Positions 26,423 to 35,539 of a stretch of DNA of 35,539 nucleotides are shown piece after piece (within the stretch, counting starts at the first letter, position 1; every line of letters begins with the position of its first letter). Both the position numbers and the translations under genes were made by a program. Below the pieces are notes generated by a model. The model saw only the letters and a list, made by a program, of their open reading frames with translations, did no database searches and had not been told where the DNA came from. The stretch comes from an uncultured Flavobacteriales bacterium (GTDB lineage Bacteria; Bacteroidota; Bacteroidia; Flavobacteriales_D; Crocinitomicaceae), in NCBI GenBank assembly GCA_938092255.1, contig CALKHF010000020.1:1-35539 (forward strand), read 5' to 3'.

Positions 26423-27872
26423 GTTGTTGATAAAATAGGTTTTCTGGGTCATAAGCTTTTTTTATCTCCTGGAGCCTTTCGTAGCTATCTCCAAAATAAG
26501 CCCTTTCCCAATCCTTAAAACCCAAACTTGGGTAATTCCTGTATTGCTTACGTATGCCGTTTTCGTAGAGTATGTTTTGAATTTCATCAAAGGACTTGAG
26601 CAGTGCGGAGGGGTCCTTTTTCTCATCCCAATAATATTGTAATTCTGATAAATAAGGAGATGATCTATGCGGATAGCAAGACTCGTTCTCAAATTCGGGG
26701 TTATTTATATTTCCCCCCAGCGTATTGATCTGATAAATGAGCCCTCTTTTTCTAAAAACAATATCCAATACCTGATCTATGCTTGAGGCAATAGTCTCAT
26801 AGTTTTCATAATACCCGGCAGAAGCATTTTTAAAGTAGATGGGATATTCTATACCGTAATAGTTTCGTAGGGATTCGGCGAGGTTCTTTGGTGTACCTAT
26901 GGACACATCATCACAGATTTCAGAAAAGGCTTTAATCATGTTATCAAGAGCCTCATTCTTGGGACCGTAATTGGTAATAAGTAGCACCAATGTTTTGTAA
27001 TTTAAAACGAATGCCGCAAAACAAGATTCGGGCAGCTCTTTGGTATATTTGAAATAGGTTTTCATCAATTCTTTTGCTCTAGGCTTGTCCAGTTTATATG
27101 CCTTAAATCGATGACGGGTAAAGGATTCGGGAGCAGGATGAGTCTTAAAAGTAAATTCAGTAACAACACCAAAGTTTCCGTTGCCACCTCCCTTAAGTGC
27201 CCACATCAATTCTTCTCCTCGTTTTACTTGATGAATTTCCCCTGTTGCATCTACAAATGTTACTTCTTTCACGGCGTCACAAGTCAGTCCATATTTACGT
27301 GCAAAAAATCCATAGCCTCCCCCAAGGGTAATGCCTCCAACGCCAACACCCCCACATGATCCCGTAGGAATAATTCGATTGTTAGGCAGCAAAGCATCAT
27401 ACATTTCCCGGAGGGTGCATGAAGGCTGAATGGATACCGCAGTTTGATCAACCCACTTTACCTCATTCATGAGAGAAAGGTTTATTTGTAGCCCATCGTC
27501 TATTGAAGAGAAATTTTCAAAGCTATGACCCCCACTTTTAACGGCAACCTTTACTCCTTCTTTTCGAGCAAACATAATGGCCTCAGAAACCCCTTGTGTA
27601 TTCAGGCATAGGGCAATCAATGCAGGAGCTTTTCCTGCTGCAAGATTAAAGCCTTGGTTGAGTTCATCAAATGGTTCGTCTGATTTTTTGAGGTAGGTAA
27701 CATTATTAGACTTTATTGCTTCTTCTATTTCTGAAACAGGGTCTTTTTCTTTATTTTTTTTTGAAGCGGCTTGTTTTTTCTGTTCATCAGATGCGCAAGC
27801 GGGAAGGTATAGACTCAATCCTGCTACTGCCAATAGCTTTACAAAATCTCTTCTTTTATTTATTTGGGTCAT
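26400..27872 (-). CDS. FAD-linked oxidase (berberine-bridge-like), Tat signal and lipobox
   Basis: KRRDFVKLLAVAGLSLYLPAC (Tat plus lipobox); FAD_binding_4 motifs KSGGHSFENFS and TGSCGGVGVGGITLGGGYGFFARKYGLTCD; C-terminal BBE-like NYPSLGFKDWERAYFGDSYERLQEIKKAYDPENLFYQQQTV. Confidence 0.91.
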   Translation of the reverse strand: MTQINKRRDFVKLLAVAGLSLYLPACASDEQKKQAASKKNKEKDPVSEIEEAIKSNNVTYLKKSDEPFDELNQGFNLAAGKAPALIALCLNTQGVSEAIMFARKEGVKVAVKSGGHSFENFSSIDDGLQINLSLMNEVKWVDQTAVSIQPSCTLREMYDALLPNNRIIPTGSCGGVGVGGITLGGGYGFFARKYGLTCDAVKEVTFVDATGEIHQVKRGEELMWALKGGGNGNFGVVTEFTFKTHPAPESFTRHRFKAYKLDKPRAKELMKTYFKYTKELPESCFAAFVLNYKTLVLLITNYGPKNEALDNMIKAFSEICDDVSIGTPKNLAESLRNYYGIEYPIYFKNASAGYYENYETIASSIDQVLDIVFRKRGLIYQINTLGGNINNPEFENESCYPHRSSPYLSELQYYWDEKKDPSALLKSFDEIQNILYENGIRKQYRNYPSLGFKDWERAYFGDSYERLQEIKKAYDPENLFYQQQTVRLKK

Positions 27873-27897
27873 GGTGTGATAAAGGTCCCTTTTTTAA

Positions 27898-28923
27898 TTA
27901 AGAATGGAGTGTCTTAAAATACTCTTTTACTTCAGTGATATGTTGTTGCTTGTCCTCAGTACTCAACCAGCTTGCTTCAAAGGCATTAATGGCCAGCTGC
28001 ATCAAATGGTCTTTGTTTAAACCCAATGCTTTGGCTGTTTCCAAATAATTTGCATTCATATAGCCTCCAAAATAGGCCGGGTCGTCGGAGTGAATCGTAG
28101 CCAAAAGTCCCTTCTCTAGCATTTTTAGAACGGGGTGCTCTTCCATTTTTTGAATGACCTTGAGCTCTACATTACTCAATGGACACAAGGTCAAGCCCAT
28201 TTTTTTTTCTATGAGCACCTGCACCAATTTTTCATCATCTAGACAACGGTTCCCGTGATCAATTCTATCTACGTTTAGAAGGTTAATCGCTTCCCAGATA
28301 TATTCCACAGGGCCCTCTTCCCCAGCATGAGCGACCAATTTGTATCCTTGCTCGGCAGAGGCTTTAAAGACGTTTTCAAACTTGTTTGGGGGGTTTCCTA
28401 GCTCAGAAGAATCCAATCCCACGCCGTCAATCCAATCCTTATAAGGAATTGAAGACTCAAGCGTTTTAAAAGCCTCCGCTTCACTCAAATGTCTCAAGTA
28501 AGACATAATCAGTTTGTAAGATATATTAAATTCAGACTTGGCTTTTTCAAGGGCTCGGTATATGCCTTTAATGACCACATCAAAAGGAACGCCTCGATCC
28601 GTATGTGTTTGAGGATCAAAAAACACCTCTACATGAACGACATTTTCACTGTTCACCTTTGTGAGGTAAGCCCACGTTAGGTCATAAAAATCTTGCTCGT
28701 TAATCAGCACCTGAGCACCAATGTAATAGATGTCTAAAAATTCTTGAAGATTATTAAACTTATACGCCTTTTTCAAGGACTCGACGGAGTCGTAAGCCAA
28801 AGAGATATTGTTCCTTTTGGCGATTTGGAACATTAGTTCTGGCTCAAAGCTACCTTCAATGTGCAGATGAAGCTCCGCTTTTGGGATGCCCTGAATGATG
28901 TTTTTTAGATTTGTTTTTTCCAT
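27898..28923 (-). CDS. add: Adenosine deaminase family protein
   Basis: PKAELHLHIEGSFEPELMFQIAKRN, LVAHAGEEGPVEYIWEAINLLNVDRIDHGNRC, TLCPLSNVELKV, LLATIHSDDPAYFGGYMNANY. Confidence 0.92.
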   Translation of the reverse strand: MEKTNLKNIIQGIPKAELHLHIEGSFEPELMFQIAKRNNISLAYDSVESLKKAYKFNNLQEFLDIYYIGAQVLINEQDFYDLTWAYLTKVNSENVVHVEVFFDPQTHTDRGVPFDVVIKGIYRALEKAKSEFNISYKLIMSYLRHLSEAEAFKTLESSIPYKDWIDGVGLDSSELGNPPNKFENVFKASAEQGYKLVAHAGEEGPVEYIWEAINLLNVDRIDHGNRCLDDEKLVQVLIEKKMGLTLCPLSNVELKVIQKMEEHPVLKMLEKGLLATIHSDDPAYFGGYMNANYLETAKALGLNKDHLMQLAINAFEASWLSTEDKQQHITEVKEYFKTLHS

Positions 28924-29044
28924 TGTTAAGCCCTTAATAGATATGGATTCACAAGAGGAACCACTCTAGGTAAAATTTCATTTTTGATCCATCAGCCTAT
29001 GAATTAACTGCAAATGGTTTTCTGATTGACAACAAGCAAAGAAC

Positions 29045-29058
29045 CAAGTTGCAACTTG
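29045..29058. repeat. 14-bp perfect palindrome CAAGTTGCAACTTG
   Basis: Direct reading; lies in the 175-bp gap between the small lipoprotein gene and adenosine deaminase. Confidence 0.8.
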
Positions 29059-29098
29059 TATGACCTTAAGTTACATTTCCAAAATGCGATGATAAAGA

Positions 29099-29407
29099 CT
29101 AATTGCATTTATTTTGGGCAGAACGCAAGCCTTCAAGCCCAACCTTGTCAATAATTACTGATTGTAATTGACTACATTGTTTATTCCCTTTTTGATATTT
29201 GTCTCTTTCTTCTTTTGAGGCAGTTGAAAAATCAGGCATGGGCATGTTTTTGGGAAGGCAATCACAGATGGTTAAACCCATTTCTGTTTCAATTTTTGAT
29301 ATAGCTGAATTGTCGTCACCATTACTGTCTGCCACTGATTCAGAAGAAGCATCTCCACAAGAAGCAAACAAAGCCGTAGCGAAAACCAATGCAAATAATT
29401 TTTTCAT
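29099..29407 (-). CDS. Small Cys-containing lipoprotein, unknown function
   Basis: MKKLFALVFATALFASC lipobox; mature part with CDC ... C ... C cysteines. Confidence 0.75.
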   Translation of the reverse strand: MKKLFALVFATALFASCGDASSESVADSNGDDNSAISKIETEMGLTICDCLPKNMPMPDFSTASKEERDKYQKGNKQCSQLQSVIIDKVGLEGLRSAQNKCN

Positions 29408-29456
29408 GTTAGTTGTTTTTAAGTTAGAACACTAAGGTAGTTCATTTAATTCAACA

Positions 29457-29807
29457 TTATCGCATGGCACACTCCATCTGTCTAATTGATTTTGTTGAAT
29501 TTCCGGCAATTGCTTTGTCAGCTAATAACAAAACCGGTCGCTTCAAAAAGGTATAATCACTCAAGAGTAATTTTTTATAATCTGAATCTTCGAAAGAAGA
29601 AGAATCAATAGACCTGAATTTGACCGCACGTTTATTGAAGAGCTCTTCGTAAGACGAAAAATGAGCTTTTATTTGCTCCAATTCTGAGGGAGTTATTGGA
29701 TTAGACTTTATTTCACGTAGAACAACCTCATCAGGCAAATTCAACTCCTTGAGAATGCGCCGACAGGAGTCACAGGTTTTTAAATAAAAGAAAGTGGCTT
29801 TTAGCAA
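29457..29807 (-). CDS. ArsC/Spx-family thioredoxin-fold protein with CDSC motif
   Basis: ATFFYLKTCDSCRRILKELNLP, NPITPSELEQIKAHFSSYEELFNKRA, LKRPVLLLADKAIAGNS typical of ArsC-family reductases. Confidence 0.85.
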   Translation of the reverse strand: MLKATFFYLKTCDSCRRILKELNLPDEVVLREIKSNPITPSELEQIKAHFSSYEELFNKRAVKFRSIDSSSFEDSDYKKLLLSDYTFLKRPVLLLADKAIAGNSTKSIRQMECAMR

Positions 29808-30214
29808 AACTCAGCGTAGGCAGCTTTCAAATTGTTTGATATCATTTCGGCTGTGCCTCCTTCGATATGATGACGTTCTAAAAAGTGAACAAGCTTGCCA
29901 TCCTTGAACAATGCTACTGAAGGCGATGAGGGAGGATAAGGTAAAAAGTACTTTCTAGCCTGAGCAACCGCATCGGTATCTACTCCCGCAAAAACAGTCG
30001 TCAAAGCATCGGGGCTTTTATCTCCTTCTACCGAAAGCTTTACGCCTGGTCGCATATTTCCAGCGGCACAACCGCATACAGAATTGACAACGACAAGCAA
30101 TGTTCCTGAGGTATTTTGTATTGAAGAATCAACGTCTTCAGTTGAGGTAAGTTCTTTAAAGCCAACAGACGTTAAGTCTTCTTTCATTGGCTGTACTAAT
30201 TCTGGTGGGTACAT
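29801..30214 (-). CDS. Bacilliredoxin BrxA/BrxB family protein (CGC motif)
   Basis: MYPPELVQPMKEDLTSVGFKELTSTEDVD, LLVVVNSVCGCAAGNMRPGV, VHFLERHHIEGGTAEMISNNL. ATG at 30214 matches the family start better than 30238. Confidence 0.9.
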   Translation of the reverse strand: MYPPELVQPMKEDLTSVGFKELTSTEDVDSSIQNTSGTLLVVVNSVCGCAAGNMRPGVKLSVEGDKSPDALTTVFAGVDTDAVAQARKYFLPYPPSSPSVALFKDGKLVHFLERHHIEGGTAEMISNNLKAAYAEFC

Positions 30215-30235
30215 ATTAAATGTTTTTAAGTGGTA

Positions 30236-30243
30236 CAAAGTTA
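30236..30243 (-). promoter_or_regulatory. Candidate -7 box (TAACTTTG) of the bacilliredoxin gene
   Basis: TAnnTTTG match on the minus strand; start site would fall about 15 nt before ATG 30214. Confidence 0.45.
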
Positions 30244-30285
30244 TGAATTACCTTCAAAAAAGGCTTTTAATTAACAGATACTTTT

Positions 30286-30750
30286 TTAGGAAACACGAAC
30301 AGAAACAATCATTTCGAAAGTCGCTACTGCTTCTCCTTGATCGTTCTTGGCTTCTACCATAATACTGTCGTTTATTCTAGAACCTTCTTTTAGGCTTTTT
30401 TCCATGGCTTTTTGAATTTTTTGGCCCTCATTGCTTTCAAAAACGATATCACTCTCAGCTCTTTTAAGAAATTGAGCGTTCATTCCTTTAAATGCAAATG
30501 AGACCTTACGGTCCATTTTTTTTGAAAAATAAAAAACTTGAATCCCTCCAGCAATATCTGCGCCTACGGAAAGGGCTCCAAAATACATCGAGTTGAGATG
30601 GTTTTTAGTTCGTCTTCGGAGCTTGATTTTAACCCGAACAGAATTGTCATCAATGGCCAACAGTTTGGGGTTAGTAAATCGGATCATCGGGATTTTAACA
30701 AACCCCAACAGAAAGAGCAACCATCGCATTTTTTTTATTGAAACGTCCAT
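30286..30750 (-). CDS. DUF4442 / hotdog-fold thioesterase-like protein
   Basis: KIKLRRRTKNHLNSMYFGALSVGADIAGGIQVFYFSKKMDRKVSFAFKGMNAQFLKRAESDIVFE resembles DUF4442 hotdog proteins. Confidence 0.8.
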   Translation of the reverse strand: MDVSIKKMRWLLFLLGFVKIPMIRFTNPKLLAIDDNSVRVKIKLRRRTKNHLNSMYFGALSVGADIAGGIQVFYFSKKMDRKVSFAFKGMNAQFLKRAESDIVFESNEGQKIQKAMEKSLKEGSRINDSIMVEAKNDQGEAVATFEMIVSVRVS

Positions 30751-30751
30751 A

Positions 30752-33424
30752 TCAATTCCCTATTAATTTTTTAATTTCATTTAGCTTTAAAAGAGCATCA
30801 ACAGGAGTCAACGAATTGATGTCTACATTTTTTAGCTCCTCGTGTATTTGTTCTAATACAGGGTCATTCAATTGAAAAAAGCTAAGCTGCATTGAGTCAT
30901 TTAAACTTGTTTTAATGTCTTCTTTATTTTTCTTTCCTCCAACAGATGAGTGCATGGCTTCAAGGTCGTTGAGTATTTGCTCAGACCTCTTGACCACCTG
31001 AGAAGGCATTCCTGCCATTTTTGCGACATGAATTCCAAAGGAATGTTCGCTACCTCCTTCGACCAATTTTCTTATGAAAAGAATCTTTTTACCTACCTCC
31101 TTCACTGAAACATTAAAGTTTTTAATCCGGTCAAACTTGTGGGTCATCTCGTTTAACTCATGATAATGCGTAGCAAAGAGGGTTTTACATTTTGCTTTTT
31201 TGTTCTCATGCAGGTATTCGGCAATGGCCCAAGCAATAGAAATACCATCATAGGTACTTGTACCTCGACCAATTTCGTCCAAAAGGATCAAGCTTCGAGG
31301 AGAAATGTTGTTGAGAATACTTGCCGTTTCATTCATCTCAACCATAAAGGTGGATTCCCCCGATGATATATTATCAGAAGCCCCAACACGAGTAAAGACC
31401 TTGTCAACCAACCCAAGCTGTGCCTTTTCTGCGGGCACAAAACAACCCATTTGCCCCATAATAACGATGAGGGCAGTTTGTCTGATTAAGGCACTTTTAC
31501 CACTCATATTGGGACCGGTAATCATCATGATCTGTTGTTTCTCCTGATTCAGATGAATGTCATTGGAAATATATTTTTCTCCGATTTCCAAGGATTGCTC
31601 AATCACTGGATGCCTTCCGTTTTTAACATCTAAAGACAAGCCATCATTGATTTCGGGTCTACAGTAGTTATACTTCTTAGCAATTACGGAGAAAGAGAAC
31701 AAGCAATCCAAGCGACCCAAAATTTGTGCATTGACCTGGATGGGTGTAATATAGTTGGCCATTTCCAATACCAATTCCTGAAACAAGCGAGTTTCAAGGG
31801 CCATTATTTTTTCTTCGGCACCAAGTATTTTTTGTTCATAAACCTTTAGCTCCTCTGTAATGTACCTTTCAGCATTTACCAGGGTTTGCTTTCTGATCCA
31901 CTCTTGAGGAACTTTGTCTTTGTGCGAATTTCTAACCTCAATATAGTATCCAAAGACATTATTGAATGCAATTTTAAGACTTGGAATTTGGGTGCGTTCT
32001 GATTCTCTTTTTTGAAGCTCAGCAAGGAAATCCTTTCCATGATATGCAATCTCTCGAAGTTCATCCAGCTCCTTATTCCATCCAGATTTTATGACCTCTC
32101 CTTTTCCGATTTGAGCAGCCGGCTCCTCAGTTAATGATTTATCGATAAGTTCAATTAAGGTTGGGCAGGGGTCCAATTTATCAAAAAGGGATTTTAAGCT
32201 TTCTGGTTTGTTATTGGAATTTAAAAGCGTTTTTAAGGGTTCAATTTCTAGTAATGTTTTTTTCAGGTGAGCAACCTCTTTGGGGTTAACGCGCCCCACC
32301 GCTACTTTGGAAATCAAACGCTCTAAGTCCCCAATATTTTTTAACCTTTGCGAAAGCTCAAAACCTAGCTTTTCATTTGACTTAAAAAAGTCAACAACCA
32401 TTAATCGATCCTCTATAGGTTTTTTATTTTTAAGCGGAAGCATAATCCATCGCCTTAGCATACGGCTGCCCATAGCAGTTTGCGTTTCGTCTAATATATC
32501 CGAAAGTGTTCTTGCATTTTCATGAGGAGATGAAACGAGCTCAAGGTTTTTAATCGTGAATCGGTCGAGCCAAACGTATTTATCTTCTTCAATTCGCGAA
32601 ATACCCGTGATGTGGTCTAGTTTTTTGTGTTCACTTTCTCCTAAATAATGGAAAACAGCACCCGCTGCAATTATAGCTTCATTAAGGGCATCAATACCAA
32701 AGCCTTTCAACGATTTGGTGCCAAAATGTTTATTCAATATTTCTTCAGCAAAATCAGGGGTGAAAACCCAATCATCCAACCGAAAGGTATAGTGTGATGT
32801 GCCGAAATGGCCTTCAAACACCTTGCCCTTGTTTTTCTGAAATAAGATCTCACTTGGATTAAAATTTGATATAAGCTTGTTCAAATACTCCTTATCCCCT
32901 TGTGCAACCAAAAGCTCTCCCGTAGAAACATCAAGTAAGGCAATTCCATGCTCTTTTGTGCCAAGTTGGACCGCGCATAAAAAATTATTTTCCTTTTGGT
33001 TGAGCACCTCATCATTAAATGAAACACCTGGCGTGACCAATTCTGTCACTCCTCTTTTGACAATTTTTTTGGTCATTTTAGGGTCTTCAAGCTGATCGCA
33101 AATGGCCACCCTTTCCCCCGCACGTACGAGTTTTGGCAGGTAGGTATTAATTGAATGGTGGGGAAACCCCGCAAGCTCAATATGAGCTGCAGCACCATTT
33201 TTTCTTTTGGTTAAAATAATACCAAGAATGTTTGAGGCTTTTATCGCATCCTGCCCGAAGGTTTCATAAAAATCACCCACACGAAAAAGCAACATGGCCT
33301 TTGGGTGCTTCGCCTTGATTTGATTATATTGCCTCATCAAAGGAGTTTCAGTCGCTCCTTTTGCTTTAGTGGTTTTCGCCAAGTGAAATGATTTTACAAA
33401 TATTTTAGGTAAAGTTAATCGCAT
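30752..33424 (-). CDS. mutS: DNA mismatch repair protein MutS
   Basis: [31 protein letters not shown]; Walker [41 protein letters not shown] 33424 preferred to the TTG at 33439. Confidence 0.97.
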   Translation of the reverse strand: MRLTLPKIFVKSFHLAKTTKAKGATETPLMRQYNQIKAKHPKAMLLFRVGDFYETFGQDAIKASNILGIILTKRKNGAAAHIELAGFPHHSINTYLPKLVRAGERVAICDQLEDPKMTKKIVKRGVTELVTPGVSFNDEVLNQKENNFLCAVQLGTKEHGIALLDVSTGELLVAQGDKEYLNKLISNFNPSEILFQKNKGKVFEGHFGTSHYTFRLDDWVFTPDFAEEILNKHFGTKSLKGFGIDALNEAIIAAGAVFHYLGESEHKKLDHITGISRIEEDKYVWLDRFTIKNLELVSSPHENARTLSDILDETQTAMGSRMLRRWIMLPLKNKKPIEDRLMVVDFFKSNEKLGFELSQRLKNIGDLERLISKVAVGRVNPKEVAHLKKTLLEIEPLKTLLNSNNKPESLKSLFDKLDPCPTLIELIDKSLTEEPAAQIGKGEVIKSGWNKELDELREIAYHGKDFLAELQKRESERTQIPSLKIAFNNVFGYYIEVRNSHKDKVPQEWIRKQTLVNAERYITEELKVYEQKILGAEEKIMALETRLFQELVLEMANYITPIQVNAQILGRLDCLFSFSVIAKKYNYCRPEINDGLSLDVKNGRHPVIEQSLEIGEKYISNDIHLNQEKQQIMMITGPNMSGKSALIRQTALIVIMGQMGCFVPAEKAQLGLVDKVFTRVGASDNISSGESTFMVEMNETASILNNISPRSLILLDEIGRGTSTYDGISIAWAIAEYLHENKKAKCKTLFATHYHELNEMTHKFDRIKNFNVSVKEVGKKILFIRKLVEGGSEHSFGIHVAKMAGMPSQVVKRSEQILNDLEAMHSSVGGKKNKEDIKTSLNDSMQLSFFQLNDPVLEQIHEELKNVDINSLTPVDALLKLNEIKKLIGN

Positions 33425-33466
33425 CACCGTGGAAATCAAAGCATAGGAAAAAGATATTTTAAAAGA

Positions 33467-34000
33467 ATGAATAAAAAGTTAAAGCTTTGGGAGTTGAATC
33501 GAAAAACCGAAGCGGAATTTCGTAAACAAAAGAAGTTTCCTATTGTGGTTGTTTTGGATGATATTCGGTCACTCAACAATATCGGATCCTTTTTCAGAAC
33601 TGCAGATGCTTTTAACATTGAAAAGATAATCCTGTGCGGGATTACGGCATCTCCACCCCACAAAGACATACATAAAACAGCATTAGGGTCAACGGAAACT
33701 GTTCGGTGGGAATACCAAGAAGACAAGTTGTTGTGTCTTAAAGATTTAAAAAACAAGGGTTACGAGCTTTGTGTTCTTGAACAAACAGAACAAACGACAT
33801 TGCTTCAAGAGGTTTCAACACTACCGAATCGCCCGACCGCTTTGATATTTGGAAATGAGGTAAACGGAGTGGCTCAGGAGCTTGTGGATTTCTCCGACAG
33901 AATTATTGAGATTCCTCAATTTGGGACAAAACACAGTTTAAATGTCAGTGTTTGTGCTGGAATTGTGATGTGGGAGTTTTGTAAAAAGTATATTGCATGA
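33467..34000 (+). CDS. TrmH/SpoU-family RNA 2'-O-methyltransferase
   Basis: [86 protein letters not shown]. Confidence 0.94.
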   Translation: MNKKLKLWELNRKTEAEFRKQKKFPIVVVLDDIRSLNNIGSFFRTADAFNIEKIILCGITASPPHKDIHKTALGSTETVRWEYQEDKLLCLKDLKNKGYELCVLEQTEQTTLLQEVSTLPNRPTALIFGNEVNGVAQELVDFSDRIIEIPQFGTKHSLNVSVCAGIVMWEFCKKYIA

Positions 34001-35385
34001 AGGGGATATTGCTTTTATTTTTCATGCTGCCATTTCTTTTTCTAGGGCAAAATAAAAACATTACGCTCCTTGACCATTGGTCTGACACGACCATGATCAC
34101 CAATTCGAGTTTGGTTCGATATAGCGGGTGCTACTCATTTTCTAAAGCGGGACATGATTATGCGGTTATTGGCACAACAGAGGGGTTTCACCTTTTTGAA
34201 ATTACAACAGACAGCAAACTTAGGCTTATTGATAGTATTCAGGCTAGGTATGTTTCATCACAAGCCATCACAAGAGAGTATGCACATTATGGAAATTTTT
34301 TGTATGCGATTGGAGACGAAGGAGACGCCTCGCTTCAGATTATTGACCTGACAAACCTGCCTAACACGATTTCTTTGGTTGCCGAAATTCAAGACGAAAG
34401 AGTTGGAAAGGCTCACAACATTCACATAGACACGGCTCGTGCGTTGATGTATTTGTGTTTGGTAACCCCTATTGTAAATGGGTCAGCGACTTCAATGACA
34501 CCTATTCGGGTTTATTCTCTTGAAAATCCCGTTTCTCCACAAATTATTTACAGTGGCATTGACGATCTTGATGAGGTTCATGACATAGAAGTAAGGGGAG
34601 AAGTAGCGATTCTCAACTGCGGTTTTCAGGGCATTAGGGTTTACGATTTTACAGACCCAATATCTCCAATTTATTTGAGCAATTTGGAGTTTTATCAAGA
34701 ACAAGGATACAATCACCAAGGGAGCCTAAGTGAAGATGGAAAAACATATGTGTTTGCGGACGAAACTCCAGGAACCAAAATAAAGAGGTGTTCGGTTTCT
34801 GAGGATTATATGCTACAAGTCCAACAGTTGTTTGGTGTAGAAAACATTCCTTACGATAAAACGGCTCATAATATAGAGGTAATTGGTAGCTTGGCTTATG
34901 TCGCATATTACAATGACGGATTAAAGATTTACGACCTGAGAACCAATCCTCCAAATGAAATTGCCTCATATGATACCCATATGGATCTTCCTGGAAATGG
35001 GTTTTCAATGTGGGGTGCGTGGGGCATAGAAGCAGGGGTTTCCCATAACAGGGTTCTGGTTTCTGATCGCATTTCTGGCTTGTATTTATTTGACTTTGAT
35101 CGCGACTTTTTTGAGCAATCCCAATCACCATCATCTTTGAATTGCTACCCTAACCCCTTCAGTTCAGGAGGAACACTCTCTATTCGAACAGCGAATGATG
35201 ACATCAGTTCATTTGCCATTACTCTCAAGGATCAAAAGGGAAAAGAATTATTAAAGAAAGAAATTTTCGATAATAGCTTTACAACAATCGATCTGAATAT
35301 CGCTCAGGGAACCTATTTTCTTATCATTGAATTTCCTGAAGAATTGTTCCTCCACAGGGAAACGATAAAAGTCGTAGTGAAGTAA
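33997..35385 (+). CDS. LVIVD-repeat / choice-of-anchor B family protein with T9SS C-terminal domain
   Basis: Signal peptide; beta-propeller-like repeats (GFQGIRVYDFTDPISPIYLS, NDGLKIYDLRTNPPNEIASYDTH, ISGLYLFDFD); C-terminal LNCYPNPFSSGGTLSIRT...GTYFLIIEF. Confidence 0.85.
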   Translation: MKGILLLFFMLPFLFLGQNKNITLLDHWSDTTMITNSSLVRYSGCYSFSKAGHDYAVIGTTEGFHLFEITTDSKLRLIDSIQARYVSSQAITREYAHYGNFLYAIGDEGDASLQIIDLTNLPNTISLVAEIQDERVGKAHNIHIDTARALMYLCLVTPIVNGSATSMTPIRVYSLENPVSPQIIYSGIDDLDEVHDIEVRGEVAILNCGFQGIRVYDFTDPISPIYLSNLEFYQEQGYNHQGSLSEDGKTYVFADETPGTKIKRCSVSEDYMLQVQQLFGVENIPYDKTAHNIEVIGSLAYVAYYNDGLKIYDLRTNPPNEIASYDTHMDLPGNGFSMWGAWGIEAGVSHNRVLVSDRISGLYLFDFDRDFFEQSQSPSSLNCYPNPFSSGGTLSIRTANDDISSFAITLKDQKGKELLKKEIFDNSFTTIDLNIAQGTYFLIIEFPEELFLHRETIKVVVK

Positions 35386-35483
35386 TTAACTTGTCGAGCA
35401 GTCCCTTTATTTTTATTTGTTCTTAGTTCGAAAACATCAACAATTCGAGTCCTTGAGTGTTCTATGAGTAACACCTTTGCAAA

Positions 35484-35539
35484 ATGAAAGCCGCTCAAAC
35501 AATATATGATGTCATTTTTTCAGGGTTTGGAGCAAGTTC
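35484..35539 (+). CDS. 5' start of a FAD/NAD-binding protein (possibly lycopene-cyclase-like), truncated by the window edge
   Basis: Reads MKAAQTIYDVIFSGFGAS..., a hydrophobic beta strand followed by G-F-G-A-S Rossmann-like motif. Confidence 0.5.
   Translation, partial: MKAAQTIYDVIFSGFGAS

Noticed and set aside
33436-33756. 106-aa minus-strand ORF over the RNA methyltransferase start
   Set aside because: Antisense to a highly conserved SpoU domain; no independent support.
33467-34000. Methyltransferase as part of a restriction-modification system
   Set aside because: Motifs are SpoU/TrmH RNA methyltransferase, not DNA methyltransferase; no restriction gene adjacent.
34649-35134. 161-aa minus-strand ORF antisense to the LVIVD/T9SS gene
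   Set aside because: No recognisable motif or signal; the plus-strand frame has clear domain and sorting-signal evidence over the same bases.
35386-35483. tRNA-like T-loop strings (AGTTCGAAAAC, AATTCGAGTCC)
   Set aside because: No convincing acceptor, D or anticodon stems could be built around them.
1-35539. CRISPR arrays, insertion sequences, prophage genes, rRNA
   Set aside because: No regularly spaced direct repeats, transposase/integrase motifs, phage structural genes or rRNA signatures were seen on either strand.

Overview
The window is a compact, AT-rich chromosomal segment from a Bacteroidota genome, most likely a marine Flavobacteriia/Cryomorphaceae/Crocinitomicaceae-type organism. 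Supporting signs are type IX secretion C-terminal domains, DUF4271/DUF4292 proteins, TAnnTTTG-like -7 promoter boxes and A-rich leaders without Shine-Dalgarno motifs. About 32 genes are supported, including partial genes at both ends. Most are core or envelope functions: (1) dut / sugar nucleotidyltransferase / TPR lipoprotein / DUF4292 lipoprotein / EnvC-like degenerate M23 protein; (2) a leftward operon of sensor kinase - response regulator - Wzx-like flippase - Wzz-like protein - O-antigen ligase; (3) serS - lipoprotein - TPR protein; (4) glutaryl-CoA dehydrogenase-like enzyme, DUF4271, hemD, Sir2 deacylase; (5) a T9SS-exported thioredoxin-fold protein followed by a clean intrinsic terminator; (6) DUF354, a large PLP enzyme and MltA; (7) divergent HxlR regulator / extended-SDR reductase with a strong promoter and palindromic operator candidate; (8) a leftward run mutS - DUF4442 - bacilliredoxin - ArsC-like - Cys-rich lipoprotein - adenosine deaminase - Tat/lipoprotein flavin oxidase; (9) a SpoU/TrmH RNA methyltransferase overlapping an LVIVD-repeat T9SS protein. 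I see no CRISPR array, transposon, prophage, rRNA or tRNA and no clear defence system. The best candidates for new biology are the two-component system fused by gene overlap to polysaccharide assembly genes, the HxlR/SDR operator, the 614-aa two-part PLP enzyme, the Sir2 without its zinc cysteines, and the Tat-exported, possibly surface-displayed flavin oxidase. No database searches were run; family calls rest on motif recognition.
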